A DNA stretch of 64,000 nt. Source: Siphonobacter sp. BAB-5405 (GTDB lineage: Bacteria > Bacteroidota > Bacteroidia > Cytophagales > Spirosomataceae). The translations under genes and the position numbers were made by a program. The notes below the pieces were generated by a model. That model ran no database searches and had not been told where the DNA came from. It saw only the letters and a program-made list of their open reading frames with translations. The stretch lies in the NCBI RefSeq assembly GCF_002872335.1, contig NZ_NJAG01000013.1, forward strand, positions 25,340 through 89,339, given 5' to 3'. The number at the start of each line of letters is the position of its first letter. Position 1 is the stretch's first letter. Positions 9,711-18,559 of the stretch are shown here, piece after piece.

Positions 9711-9791
9711 GTTGTTCTTAATTATGAGCCGCTACAGGCGGCCGTTTGTTAGCTATTGATCGATATGAATACGCGTTAACCAGGGCTGAAA

Positions 9792-10355
9792 TCAGGATCC
9801 TTTCGAACCGTTTTTCAACTTTTTCAGGGCTTCCCAGCGGGGATCTACCTCGGGTTCGGCGTTTTCGTCGGGCTTAGCCGATGAGTACACCAGAATTTCG
9901 GCGGTAGCTTCTTCGTCCTCTTCATCGCTCTCCGCCGTACGAAACCGGGGATGTAGCTTTTTCATGGGGACGGTTAAGCCGATGAAATCAAACAGGAAGC
10001 GGGCGATATTTACGGTAGCCGTTTCCCAGGGAATGATTTCGATTTCATCCGAGAGTTGCTCTGCCTTATCTCCAAACTTCAGAATCTGCTTCTCTTTGGT
10101 CTGAAATGGTTCCTCGAAAGGATCCAGACTGCGATCGCAGATGAGTTCGTAGCTACCGGCAATGTCAAAACTCAGTTGCAGCATCGTGGACGACTTGTCC
10201 AGACCTACTTTCGCTTTAAAGGCTCCTTTTGAAATCAGATTCTGATCCAGAGCAGCGAAAAATTCGTTACCTCCCTCGAAATGAAAGTCGTAATGCTTGT
10301 TTTCGAGCTGGAGAATATCAATATCGTATTGGCGTAATTCCTTTGGATTACTCAT
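9792..10355 (-). CDS. YceD/DUF177 family protein
   Basis: A 187-residue acidic protein of the DUF177 (YceD) family, members of which sit directly upstream of rpmF in many bacteria and have been linked to large-subunit rRNA handling. Residues 45-115 contain the family core (SFDIAGSYELICDRSLDPFE), here with a single Cys instead of the usual CxRC pair. The C-terminal tail is charged (DPRWEALKKLKN), as in the family. The start at 10355 (MSNPKELRQYDID) is chosen over one 7 codons upstream because it leaves the promoter spacing intact. Confidence 0.8.
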   Translation of the reverse strand: MSNPKELRQYDIDILQLENKHYDFHFEGGNEFFAALDQNLISKGAFKAKVGLDKSSTMLQLSFDIAGSYELICDRSLDPFEEPFQTKEKQILKFGDKAEQLSDEIEIIPWETATVNIARFLFDFIGLTVPMKKLHPRFRTAESDEEDEEATAEILVYSSAKPDENAEPEVDPRWEALKKLKNGSKGS

Positions 10356-10373
10356 CTCTGTCAAAAAGGCTCG

Positions 10374-10404
10374 CAAAGTTAGGCCAATCTGCTGATTTTT
10401 ACAA
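10374..10404 (-). promoter_or_regulatory. Bacteroidetes-type promoter of yceD-rpmF-plsX-fabH
   Basis: On the minus strand a TTG (complement of 10402-10404), a 20-nt spacer and TAACTTTG (complement of 10374-10381) match the Bacteroidetes -33/-7 consensus. The -7 box is ~20 nt upstream of the yceD start. Confidence 0.8.
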
Positions 10405-10581
10405 CGGTAGAAAAATCATTTTTTCCAGAACAGCCTACTTTCGTGAATATTTAAGGGTTTCTATGCGTAAAATCAGGCTTTGTTCCGGGCTTCCCGCTCT
10501 CCCACGAGTTAATTTTTAGCCTCAGAACCGTATCCTCTTCTGTTCATTCAGGGCTAAATTGGCGTACCACCCAGAGCTGTT

Positions 10582-11649
10582 TTAGAAACGGTCTCCTTCC
10601 ACTTCCTCCTCTTTTTTGCCCTTGTTTTTGTTTTCGTACACCAATTTGCCCCGGTTGTCATACTCCCGCAGCACCGTGCCTTCCATGGCTTCGTACTTGT
10701 CTTTTCCGTACTGAATATCCCGTTTGGTACGTCCACCCGAACCAAACTGATGGTATTCCCGCCAAAGTTTCACGCGTACGGAATCATCCATCGTTCCCTC
10801 TTCCTTGAGCTGTCCACCCTCATAAAACGAGCGGTAGAGCCCCGTATACTTCCCGTGCATCTTGGGAATTACTTCCTTGATTTTAGTTTGATTCGCATCG
10901 TAATACGTAATAACCGATTCGTTGGGAAAGCCTTTCTCATAGATCTGTTTATCCGTCAGTCCTTCATCTCCGTCCACATCCTTCCCGTACTTTTCCCAGC
11001 GACCGTGTTTGGTGCCCATGTAGTAATACCCCTCTTCTTCCAGGTGTTCACCCCGGAATCGTCGATAGGGTCCGTGCAGAATCTGGGCGTATTCTTTGTC
11101 CTTGATCAGAGTCGTCAGAATCCGGTGTGCCCGGTAATCAAACCAGTGAATATCGCGAACGTATACGCTGGGAGTCTGGTAGGTTTTAAGTACAAAAAAC
11201 TCTTCAATGGTCACTCGTTCGCCCGAACCCAGTCGATTGGTAATATGGGTAATGGGAATGCCCTCGTACTCGCTGGCCGCGAATTTGTTGATTTTCTTTT
11301 TCCCGCTTTTCTTCGTTCGGTGCGATACTTTCAATCCCAGATCGGCCGGTAATCCGTCACTGTTGAGTTCCCCGAGTGGAGAGTTCACACCTGCACTAGC
11401 CGATACCCCTTCCAGAGCGGCCTTTTTCAAATTTTCCTTACTGCTGAAAGCCTCCTTGATTTTATTCTTTTTTTCGCTCAGTTCGTCCAGAATCGTTTTG
11501 CGGCCGCTTTTCTCGATGAGGGGCTTCTTAGCCGTCGTAAAGATGGAATCATTCTGGGCGAAAGTCGTCTGACTTAGACACACGCATAATCCGGCAACAA
11601 ACCAGAAGCTGGAGATTTTAGTTATCGTTGTATCAAGGCTCATACGCAT
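10582..11649 (-). CDS. Secreted protein with MORN-like YxxG repeats, function unknown
   Basis: A 355-residue protein with an N-terminal signal peptide (hydrophobic SFWFVAGLCVCLS ending TTFAQ, ~residue 31). A lysine-rich stretch follows. The second half contains repeated weak MORN-like units (HGPYRRFRG, KHGRWEKYGKD, HGKYTGLYRSFYEGGQLKEEG, EGTVLREYDNRGKL), as in toxin_YwqK/MORN variant proteins of Bacteroidetes, which are periplasmic or surface exposed. No catalytic site is seen. A second Met two codons in (11643) could be the start. It is monocistronic and divergent from fcl. Confidence 0.6.
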   Translation of the reverse strand: MRMSLDTTITKISSFWFVAGLCVCLSQTTFAQNDSIFTTAKKPLIEKSGRKTILDELSEKKNKIKEAFSSKENLKKAALEGVSASAGVNSPLGELNSDGLPADLGLKVSHRTKKSGKKKINKFAASEYEGIPITHITNRLGSGERVTIEEFFVLKTYQTPSVYVRDIHWFDYRAHRILTTLIKDKEYAQILHGPYRRFRGEHLEEEGYYYMGTKHGRWEKYGKDVDGDEGLTDKQIYEKGFPNESVITYYDANQTKIKEVIPKMHGKYTGLYRSFYEGGQLKEEGTMDDSVRVKLWREYHQFGSGGRTKRDIQYGKDKYEAMEGTVLREYDNRGKLVYENKNKGKKEEEVEGDRF

Positions 11650-11798
11650 AGATTCTACTGGGGTTGGAACGCAGACGTCCGGGAATTATTTTCTTAACGT
11701 GCTGATTATCTAATACAAAAATGCGAAAGAATTACGCAGAGATAGGAAAGTTTTCGTTTTTTGCAGAAAAATGTAACTCTTCCCGCCAATTATAATCG

Positions 11799-12749
11799 TT
11801 GACTATCGTGGAAAAAAACGCAAAAATCTATATTGCTGGCCATCGGGGCATGGTTGGCTCGGCAATCCTCCGCAAACTCCAGCAGGAGGGCTTCACTAAT
11901 TTCGCCCTCCGCGGCTCGAAAGAGCTGGATCTGCGTAACCAAGAGGCCGTTCAGCAGTTTTTTGAAGAAGAACGTCCCGAGTACGTCTTTCTAGCCGCCG
12001 CCAAGGTGGGTGGCATCGTGGCGAACAACACCTACCGAGCTGATTTTCTCTACGAAAATCTGATGATTCAGAATAACGTTATTCATTCGGCTCACTTAAC
12101 GGACGTCAAGAAATTAATGTTCCTGGGTTCGTCCTGTATTTATCCAAAAATGGCTCCTCAGCCTTTGAAAGAGGAATACCTGCTCACCAGCGAACTTGAA
12201 CCTACCAACGAACCCTACGCCATTGCCAAAATCGCGGGCATTAAAATGTGTGAATCGTATCGTCGTCAGTACGGCCGCAACTTTATCTCGGTTATGCCGA
12301 CCAACCTGTACGGTCCCAACGATAACTACGATTTACAGAACTCGCACGTATTACCCGCTTTGATCCGGAAATTCCACGAAGCCAAAGTGAATGGTTCACC
12401 CACGGTGGAAGTCTGGGGTACGGGCTCGCCCTTACGCGAATTTTTGTACTCGGATGACCTGGCCGATGCCTGCTATTTCCTCATGCAACACTATGACGGG
12501 GAAGAGTTTGTTAACGTGGGTACGGGTGAAGACTTGTCGATTAAAGCCCTGGCTGAACTGGTGAAGGAAACCGTAGGCTTTGAAGGCGAGCTGGTTTGGA
12601 ATACATCGAAACCCGACGGTACGCCGCGGAAGCTCATGGATGTAAGCAAACTGCATGGTTTAGGCTGGAAGCACCGGGTGGATCTGCCCGAAGGCATTCG
12701 CAAAGTATATGAGAAGTTTGTCGAGCACGAAGAAATTCGCGTCCTGTAG
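11799..12749 (+). CDS. fcl: fcl, GDP-L-fucose synthase
   Basis: A 316-residue extended SDR enzyme that converts GDP-4-keto-6-deoxymannose to GDP-L-fucose. The Rossmann motif is [12 protein letters not shown], then [10 protein letters not shown] with the catalytic Ser, and Y-x-x-x-K in [20 protein letters not shown] and [11 protein letters not shown] are GDP-fucose synthase hallmarks. The start is uncertain: the first in-frame codon is TTG at 11799, with GTG at 11808; no ATG precedes the Rossmann motif. No gmd is present here. manC in the same window supplies its precursor. A strong terminator follows. Confidence 0.93.
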   Translation: MTIVEKNAKIYIAGHRGMVGSAILRKLQQEGFTNFALRGSKELDLRNQEAVQQFFEEERPEYVFLAAAKVGGIVANNTYRADFLYENLMIQNNVIHSAHLTDVKKLMFLGSSCIYPKMAPQPLKEEYLLTSELEPTNEPYAIAKIAGIKMCESYRRQYGRNFISVMPTNLYGPNDNYDLQNSHVLPALIRKFHEAKVNGSPTVEVWGTGSPLREFLYSDDLADACYFLMQHYDGEEFVNVGTGEDLSIKALAELVKETVGFEGELVWNTSKPDGTPRKLMDVSKLHGLGWKHRVDLPEGIRKVYEKFVEHEEIRVL

Positions 12750-12776
12750 GCCGCTTTTCCTTTCTCATTCTGACCA

Positions 12777-12810
12777 GGGAGTCCATCAACCGATGGACTC
12801 CCTTTCTTTT
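12777..12810 (+). terminator. Terminator of fcl
   Basis: An 11-bp GC-rich stem (12777-12787 with 12792-12802) and tetraloop, followed by TTTCTTTTTT, 27 nt after the fcl stop. Confidence 0.85.
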
Positions 12811-13006
12811 TTAGGTTTTTTTTCAAAGTTTCCTTTCGCTTATGGCCTCAGGTTCAGAACTCCCCTTTTTTCTTAACATTTTTTCAGAAATGGCTTAACA
12901 CTCTTTAACGCAGGAAATTCTTGAAATATTCAAATCAAAGCCACTTTTGAATCGTCTAACGGACCTTGCAACGAAAACAATAAAACGGGTATTTCCCTGA
13001 TAAGCC

Positions 13007-13642
13007 ATGAAAAAATTATTCTTCACTTCAGCCTTTGTTCTTTCTATCATTGTAACCTATGCCCAGTCCTATCGCTACCGCCCGACGACCGAGCCCGAGG
13101 GCGTTCGCTTTGGAATTAAAGGCGGGGTGAACCTGGCAAATGTCATCGTCTCGCCCCGGCCGGGTAACCTGGTCAACGGACGTACGGATTTACACGCGGG
13201 TCTGTTTGCGGACATTCCCGTAGCCGAGAAATTCAGTATTCAGCCGGAGTTATTGTACTCACGTCAGGGCTTTCGGATCCTGAATGGAATTGGTTCCGTG
13301 ACGATGAACACGATCAGTGTACCCGTATTAGCGAAGATTCACGTGACGCCTAATGTATCCATTGTAGCCGGTCCGCAGGTAAGTTACCTGGCTAATGCCC
13401 GGATTGGTTTAAATAGCTGGTTTGCCATTAATTACGACAATGCTTTCCAGAAAGTAGGGATTGACGGGGTAGCCGGGCTGGAATTCGAAGCGGGTAACTT
13501 TGTTGTGGGTGGTCGCTATAATTATGGCTTCAATAACCTGAATAAAGACTTTAAATTCAGTAAGAACTCGGACATGTCCTTCAACGACTTGGTTCAACTA
13601 CGCAATTCGACGGTACAACTCTCCGTAGGTTATAAATTTTAA
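13007..13642 (+). CDS. Outer membrane beta-barrel protein (porin/PorT-like family)
   Basis: A 211-residue protein with a signal peptide (KKLFFTSAFVLSIIVTYAQS). The mature part is an eight-stranded barrel of the OMP_b-brl_2 type: FGIKGGVNLANV, LHAGLFADIPVAEKFSIQPELLYSRQG, IVAGPQVSYL, and a final aromatic strand ending LSVGYKF. Such barrels are abundant in Bacteroidetes and mostly of unknown role. The 257-nt upstream spacer is AT-rich with no recognisable regulatory motif. Confidence 0.8.
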   Translation: MKKLFFTSAFVLSIIVTYAQSYRYRPTTEPEGVRFGIKGGVNLANVIVSPRPGNLVNGRTDLHAGLFADIPVAEKFSIQPELLYSRQGFRILNGIGSVTMNTISVPVLAKIHVTPNVSIVAGPQVSYLANARIGLNSWFAINYDNAFQKVGIDGVAGLEFEAGNFVVGGRYNYGFNNLNKDFKFSKNSDMSFNDLVQLRNSTVQLSVGYKF

Positions 13643-13701
13643 GCATTTCCCCCACTCGTCCTTTTATTTTCAGTACAACAGATAACTTTCAGGTTAATGA
13701 A

Positions 13702-13731
13702 AAAACCTCCGGGCGTTGCCTGGAGGTTTTC
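13702..13731. terminator. Bidirectional terminator
   Basis: Stem AAAACCTCC/GGAGGTTTT, extended inward with one wobble to a 3-nt loop. It lies between the convergent barrel gene (ends 13642) and S41 peptidase gene (ends 13752), with A- and T-runs on both flanks. Confidence 0.8.
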
Positions 13732-13751
13732 TATTTAAACGTGGCTACCGA

Positions 13752-15083
13752 TTATAGCTTCGGCGTATCGGGCTTTCGCATGAGTACACCGGGCAGGTCC
13801 ACTACCTGATGTGCCCGAATGGCATACGGATTGAAATTAGCTAGCCGTCCGCTCGAAGCCGGGAATTGTCCCGTCGTAATGAAACTCAACGCGTCTTTAA
13901 CACATAGCTCCTGCGGATCGCCCCAGTTGCGGGTCACATCATCCGCCTGTTGCCGATCTACCGGAAGGCCCTCGTAATAGTCACCGTAATTACTGGCATT
14001 CACCTGCTTTACTGCTAGCGGGAATGTGTAATAATTCATAACTAAAAACGGGTAATAACCCGCTGGTTTTCCGTAGGTAGTCTCTCCTACTACCTTCACC
14101 GTCATGTAAGGCTTGAGTACGTTAATCAGTAATTCACTAGCGGAAGCTGTCTCTCCCGTAGCAATGAAGACGACCTGACTTAGGTTCAGGTTACTCGCCG
14201 GTAAGGTCTTATCAAAGTTTACTGTCTCATTCCAACTCGTGTACTTTTGATTATGCGTATCCTTGTACATAAGCTTGCCTGCAGCGGAACGAGGGGCAAT
14301 CAGGTTGGCTATTTTTTCGGCTAGCTCAACCTCTCCCCCGCCGTTGTACCGCTCGTCAAAAATCAGATCGGTTACGTTATTGCTTTTAAAATAAGCAAAG
14401 GCCTCGTCTAATTCCGCGGCAGCAGTAGCTCCCAGGAAAGTACCAAAGGCGATGTAGCCTATTTTTTTACCATTCTGACTGATAATGCTACGCGTCAAAA
14501 CCGGATTGGTTTGATACGAAGCTACCTTGAGCGATAAGGTTTGAGAGGTACCATCCGGTTTTTTAAAGGTGATTTGCATGGACTCTTTAAAAAGGGCTTT
14601 CGAGAGGGCATCCGCATTACTAGTGGTAGCAGCAATACCGTCGACCGATGTCACCTGCCAGCCGCGTTGAACCCCTTGTTTACCAGGGTCGGAATTTTTG
14701 TACACAAAAGCTACCCGTAAGTCATTCGCGGCTATGAATCCGAAACTCATGCCTAAGTCGCCACTTGCTCCAGAAGCTACATTATCCCAGTTTTTCTTAG
14801 TTGTGGCGAAACTCCAGCGGTCTAAATTTTTGCCATTGGTACCCAGCGGACTGAAGGTACGTACCTTTTCCATGACTGCTTCCGGAGTCTGATAACTCGT
14901 AGGATTGAAAGTTGCCTTGGACGGTAGTCGGTCACGCCATAAATACATTTCCTGACTATACCAGTAAACGCTGTCTCGTACATCTGCCGTGGCGGTAGAT
15001 ACATCGTTCTCATTGTCTTTTTTACACGACGAAGCCAGTGTTCCCAGTAAAAAGATCGTTATGGCGTATTGAAGTGCTCTCAT
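13752..15083 (-). CDS. S41-family serine peptidase lipoprotein (tail-specific protease-like)
   Basis: A 443-residue lipoprotein: signal ending LLGTLASSC, with lipidation Cys at ~20 and KKDNEND after it. An N-terminal region (~35-100) and PDZ-like segment (~105-180, VQRGWQVTSVDGI) precede the S41 catalytic domain. The nucleophile Ser lies in GETASASELLINVL and the Lys in ETTYGKPAGYY, the Ser-Lys dyad of CtpA/Tsp-type proteases. It acts in the periplasm or at the outer membrane; substrates are unknown. Confidence 0.85.
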   Translation of the reverse strand: MRALQYAITIFLLGTLASSCKKDNENDVSTATADVRDSVYWYSQEMYLWRDRLPSKATFNPTSYQTPEAVMEKVRTFSPLGTNGKNLDRWSFATTKKNWDNVASGASGDLGMSFGFIAANDLRVAFVYKNSDPGKQGVQRGWQVTSVDGIAATTSNADALSKALFKESMQITFKKPDGTSQTLSLKVASYQTNPVLTRSIISQNGKKIGYIAFGTFLGATAAAELDEAFAYFKSNNVTDLIFDERYNGGGEVELAEKIANLIAPRSAAGKLMYKDTHNQKYTSWNETVNFDKTLPASNLNLSQVVFIATGETASASELLINVLKPYMTVKVVGETTYGKPAGYYPFLVMNYYTFPLAVKQVNASNYGDYYEGLPVDRQQADDVTRNWGDPQELCVKDALSFITTGQFPASSGRLANFNPYAIRAHQVVDLPGVLMRKPDTPKL

Positions 15084-15180
15084 TCAGAATATAGTGTTTT
15101 GGAATAAGGATTGGTCTCAAAAGCTATAGATAACTGAAATTCAACCCATAATATTTCATTTTAAGGACTTTTTAAAACAA

Positions 15181-15210
15181 AAAAGCCAGTCTTTCGAAAG
15201 ACTGGCTTTT
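15181..15210 (-). terminator. Terminator of the DUF349 gene
   Basis: A 13-bp stem (15181-15193 with 15198-15210) around a TCGA loop; on the minus strand it is followed by six T. It lies ~25 nt after the stop at 15235. Confidence 0.8.
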
Positions 15211-15234
15211 AGAAAAAAATAATATGCCGGATCG

Positions 15235-16536
15235 TTAGAGTACCGTTTCCAGATCGCGTTTGAATTCAACCAGTAGCATTTCCTTCACGGCTACTTTCCG
15301 CTTTTGCGTATTCACCTTCTGGAAAAGGGCTTTGTCAGCAGCTACGTAAGCCCGGATTCGGCCATCAAACTCCAGATATTGTTCCAGATCGCCCTTCTCC
15401 TTGCGTACCAGATATTCCATCTGATAAATCTGAATTTTCAGCTGATCACGTTTCGGCTTCTCGTCGAAATCCGGGTAGCGATACCCAATCACGCGACGCA
15501 GGTAGTTCAACTCAAATACTTTATCGCAGGCTAAGCGGAATTTCTCGGCCACGTTCCGGTCCAGCGTTTTCACCTTCGGAGCGAGGTCTTTCCACTTCAC
15601 CAGCAATTCCTTGGCCCGGTCAGAGGCTTTGGAAATAATATCCTGATGTACAGATGCGGTGAGCGTTTCTGCTTCGGCCGCAATATTTTGCAGCTCCTGT
15701 AAACGGGGATCTACCCGAGGACGAGGCGTAATGCCTTTCATGGCATTATAGCGGTCGAAGAAAATGGTCGTCGCCTTTTTGAAGCGTTTCCATAACTTAC
15801 TTTGCCGCTTGGGTGGTACGGGGCCTACGGTTTTCCACTCATTCTGTAGCTGACGAACCCGTACAAAGGCTTCATCAAACTCCGTACTCCGCATTAATTT
15901 TTCCGATTCGGCAACGATGTCTTCGAGTTTATCAAAGCGTTCATCAATGATCCGATTTTGTTCGGCGTAGTATTCGCGACGGCGTTGGAAGAAATCATCC
16001 GAAATTCGATCGAAACCGCCCTCAATTTCATCGTGGTAGGGTTTATCGACCGGTCCGGTTTTTAGCCATTTGGTTTTGATTTCCTGAATTTTGTCCGTGG
16101 CTTCATTCCAGTCGGGAATGGTCGTAGCGGCCTGGTGAACCTCATCAAGCAGGGCTCGTTTAATTTCCAGATTTTTTACCTGGTTCGAGGAGATCAGTTC
16201 GCGAAGGTACGTTTCCAGCTTATCGAGCATCGCCAGCAGGGGCGGAAAATCGCCAAGGCCGTCGAACTCCAGCAGGTTTTTGCGTAATTGCAAAAGTTTA
16301 GTCAGGTACGAGCCCTTATTTTGAGCTTCCTGCACATCCTGGTGAAGCTGGATGACTTTTTGCTGAGCTAACTGAAATCGATTCCGGAAATAATCTAACG
16401 CTTCTTCTTCTGTATTGCGTACGTAGCCAATTTCCCGGTCGGGATAGCCAGCGTAGCCTTTCAGATAAACTTTTCCTTCTTTTGTGTAACCGTGGGTATC
16501 TTCTACGTAGCGGTTGGGTGTGATGGTGGTCTCCAT
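15235..16536 (-). CDS. DUF349 domain-containing coiled-coil protein
   Basis: A 433-residue, highly charged, helical protein. Repeated DUF349 units are seen as W-K-x-x-G-P-V motifs: KWLKTGPVDKPYHDEI and EWKTVGPVPPKRQSKLWKRF, each followed by a long helix with FFDRYNA or FFQRRREYY. Cytoplasmic, no signal. The molecular function of DUF349 proteins is not established. The start at 16536 (METTITPNRYVEDTHGYTKE) is chosen; a start 9 codons upstream adds a weak tail. It is divergent from ettA, 87 nt between starts. Confidence 0.8.
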   Translation of the reverse strand: METTITPNRYVEDTHGYTKEGKVYLKGYAGYPDREIGYVRNTEEEALDYFRNRFQLAQQKVIQLHQDVQEAQNKGSYLTKLLQLRKNLLEFDGLGDFPPLLAMLDKLETYLRELISSNQVKNLEIKRALLDEVHQAATTIPDWNEATDKIQEIKTKWLKTGPVDKPYHDEIEGGFDRISDDFFQRRREYYAEQNRIIDERFDKLEDIVAESEKLMRSTEFDEAFVRVRQLQNEWKTVGPVPPKRQSKLWKRFKKATTIFFDRYNAMKGITPRPRVDPRLQELQNIAAEAETLTASVHQDIISKASDRAKELLVKWKDLAPKVKTLDRNVAEKFRLACDKVFELNYLRRVIGYRYPDFDEKPKRDQLKIQIYQMEYLVRKEKGDLEQYLEFDGRIRAYVAADKALFQKVNTQKRKVAVKEMLLVEFKRDLETVL

Positions 16537-16579
16537 GGGTTTTTGAGGGATGAGACTGGGCAAACGGTCCTGAACGCCT

Positions 16580-16587
16580 TACTTTTG
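16580..16587 (+). promoter_or_regulatory. Candidate -7 element of ettA
   Basis: TACTTTTG matches the Bacteroidetes TAnnTTTG -7 box, 37 nt upstream of the ettA start. The -33 position has TGG rather than TTG. Confidence 0.5.
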
Positions 16588-16623
16588 CCAGTGCTGATAT
16601 TCAAGCAACAAATAAAACAAAAA

Positions 16624-18291
16624 ATGAGTAACGAAACCATAATCTTTTCGATGTCTCGGGTGAGTAAAGTAATTCCACCCAGTCGAACGATCATTAAAAA
16701 CATTTCTCTTTCCTTTTTCTACGGGGCAAAAATTGGCATTCTGGGTCTGAACGGTTCAGGAAAATCGACGCTGATGCGAATCATCGCCGGCATTGATAAA
16801 AGTTACCAGGGAGAAGTGGTGTTTTCTCCGGGTTATTCAGTAGGTATGCTGGAGCAGGAACCCCAGCTGGATCCCGAAAAAACCGTTCGCCAGGTGGTCG
16901 AAGAAGGCGTCGCCGAAGTGGTAGGTTTACTTAAGGAATTTGAGGAAATCAATGAAGCGTTTGGTGAACCCGATGCGGACTTTGACAAGCTACTGGCCCG
17001 TCAGGGAGAAGTGCAGGAAAAACTTGATGCCCTGGATGCCTGGGAGCTGGACACGAAACTCGAACGGGCTATGGATGCCCTGCGTTGTCCACCCGAAGAT
17101 GCCAAAATTGGCGTGCTTTCTGGTGGCGAACGCCGTCGGGTTGCTTTATGCCGTTTATTACTTCAAGAACCTGACGTTCTGCTGCTTGATGAGCCCACCA
17201 ACCACCTGGATGCGGAATCGGTACTGTGGCTGGAAGAACACCTGCGGCAATATAAGGGTACAGTTATTGCCGTTACCCACGACCGCTATTTCCTGGACAA
17301 CGTAGCGGGCTGGATTCTGGAACTGGATCGAGGTGAAGGTATTCCCTGGAAAGGAAATTATACCTCCTGGCTGGAGCAGAAACAGAAACGACTATCGCAG
17401 GAAGAAAAGCAGGAATCGAAGCGTCAGAAGACCCTGCAACGCGAGCTGGACTGGGTACGCATGGCCCCTAAGGCTCGTCAGGCTAAATCGAAGGCTCGTT
17501 TGGGTGCCTACGAACGCCTCCTGAACGAGGATGTCAGAGAACGGGAAGACAAACTGGAGATCTTTATTCCGGCGGGTCCCCGTCTGGGCAGTAAGGTCAT
17601 CGAAATTGAGAATGTGTCGAAAGCGTACGGCGATAAAATTCTTTTTGAAAATTTAACCTTTTCGCTTCCTCCCGCGGGTATCGTCGGCGTAATTGGGCCG
17701 AACGGTGCCGGGAAAACGACACTTTTCAAATTACTGACGGGTCAGGAAAATCCTGATACGGGCACGGTTGAAGTCGGCGAAACGGTTCAACTGGCTTACG
17801 TCGATCAGTTACACGATAACCTGAAAGCGGATAAGTCGGTCTACGAAACCATTTCGGGGGGCAACGACCCGATGCTATTGGGGGGACGTATGGTCAACTC
17901 CCGGGCGTACGTGAGTCGCTTCAACTTTGGCGGTTCAGATCAGGAGAAGAAGATTTCAAACCTGTCCGGGGGTGAGCGAAACCGCGTCCACCTGGCCATG
18001 ATGCTGAAGGAAGGTTCGAACCTGCTGCTGTTAGATGAGCCGACCAACGACCTCGACATTAACACGCTGCGGGCCCTGGAAGAAGGTCTGGAAAACTTTG
18101 CGGGTTGTGCCGTCATTATTTCCCACGACCGCTGGTTCCTCGACCGGATTGCTACGCACATTCTGGCCTTTGAAGGCGATTCACAGGTATACTACTTCGA
18201 AGGAAACTTTAGCGAGTACGAAGAAAACCGTCGCAAACGTCTGGGTACGGACGCTACACCGAAACGGATCAAGTATAAAAAACTGGTATAA
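16624..18291 (+). CDS. ettA: ettA, energy-dependent translational throttle ABC-F ATPase
   Basis: A 555-residue ABC-F protein, exactly the EttA length. Two nucleotide-binding domains: Walker A GLNGSGKST and GPNGAGKTT, signatures LSGGERRRV and LSGGERNRV, Walker B VLLLDEPTNHLD and LLLLDEPTNDLD. The N-terminus MSNETIIFSMSRVSKVIPP is EttA-specific and sets the start at 16624; a frame open 132 nt further upstream is ignored because it runs into the divergent DUF349 gene. EttA binds the ribosomal E site and gates translation according to ATP/ADP ratio. Confidence 0.95.
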   Translation: MSNETIIFSMSRVSKVIPPSRTIIKNISLSFFYGAKIGILGLNGSGKSTLMRIIAGIDKSYQGEVVFSPGYSVGMLEQEPQLDPEKTVRQVVEEGVAEVVGLLKEFEEINEAFGEPDADFDKLLARQGEVQEKLDALDAWELDTKLERAMDALRCPPEDAKIGVLSGGERRRVALCRLLLQEPDVLLLDEPTNHLDAESVLWLEEHLRQYKGTVIAVTHDRYFLDNVAGWILELDRGEGIPWKGNYTSWLEQKQKRLSQEEKQESKRQKTLQRELDWVRMAPKARQAKSKARLGAYERLLNEDVREREDKLEIFIPAGPRLGSKVIEIENVSKAYGDKILFENLTFSLPPAGIVGVIGPNGAGKTTLFKLLTGQENPDTGTVEVGETVQLAYVDQLHDNLKADKSVYETISGGNDPMLLGGRMVNSRAYVSRFNFGGSDQEKKISNLSGGERNRVHLAMMLKEGSNLLLLDEPTNDLDINTLRALEEGLENFAGCAVIISHDRWFLDRIATHILAFEGDSQVYYFEGNFSEYEENRRKRLGTDATPKRIKYKKLV

Positions 18292-18337
18292 AAAGTCCGG
18301 CACTGGTATGCGAACGTACCAGTGCCGGACTTTTTTT
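18291..18337 (+). terminator. Terminator of ettA
   Basis: A perfect 18-bp stem (18291-18308 with 18317-18334), 8-nt loop and a T7 tract, starting at the last base of the ettA stop codon. Confidence 0.9.
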
Positions 18338-18559
18338 AGGTTACGTATCGATTAGCATCGCTCTAGGTTCTGCTATCCAGGGCAATCTATACTTCTGCCA
18401 TCGCGTATGCACCACAGAGCGTCCTATACGCTCTTCCACTCGCAGCTTGTTTTCGGTACTCATTAACCCATACATTCGTTAATCAAATGTTTGTCAATGG
18501 GGTAATCTGAACAATAGCCTGTCGTGCCGTATCTGGCAAAAACGTAAGCCTCAAACGTC

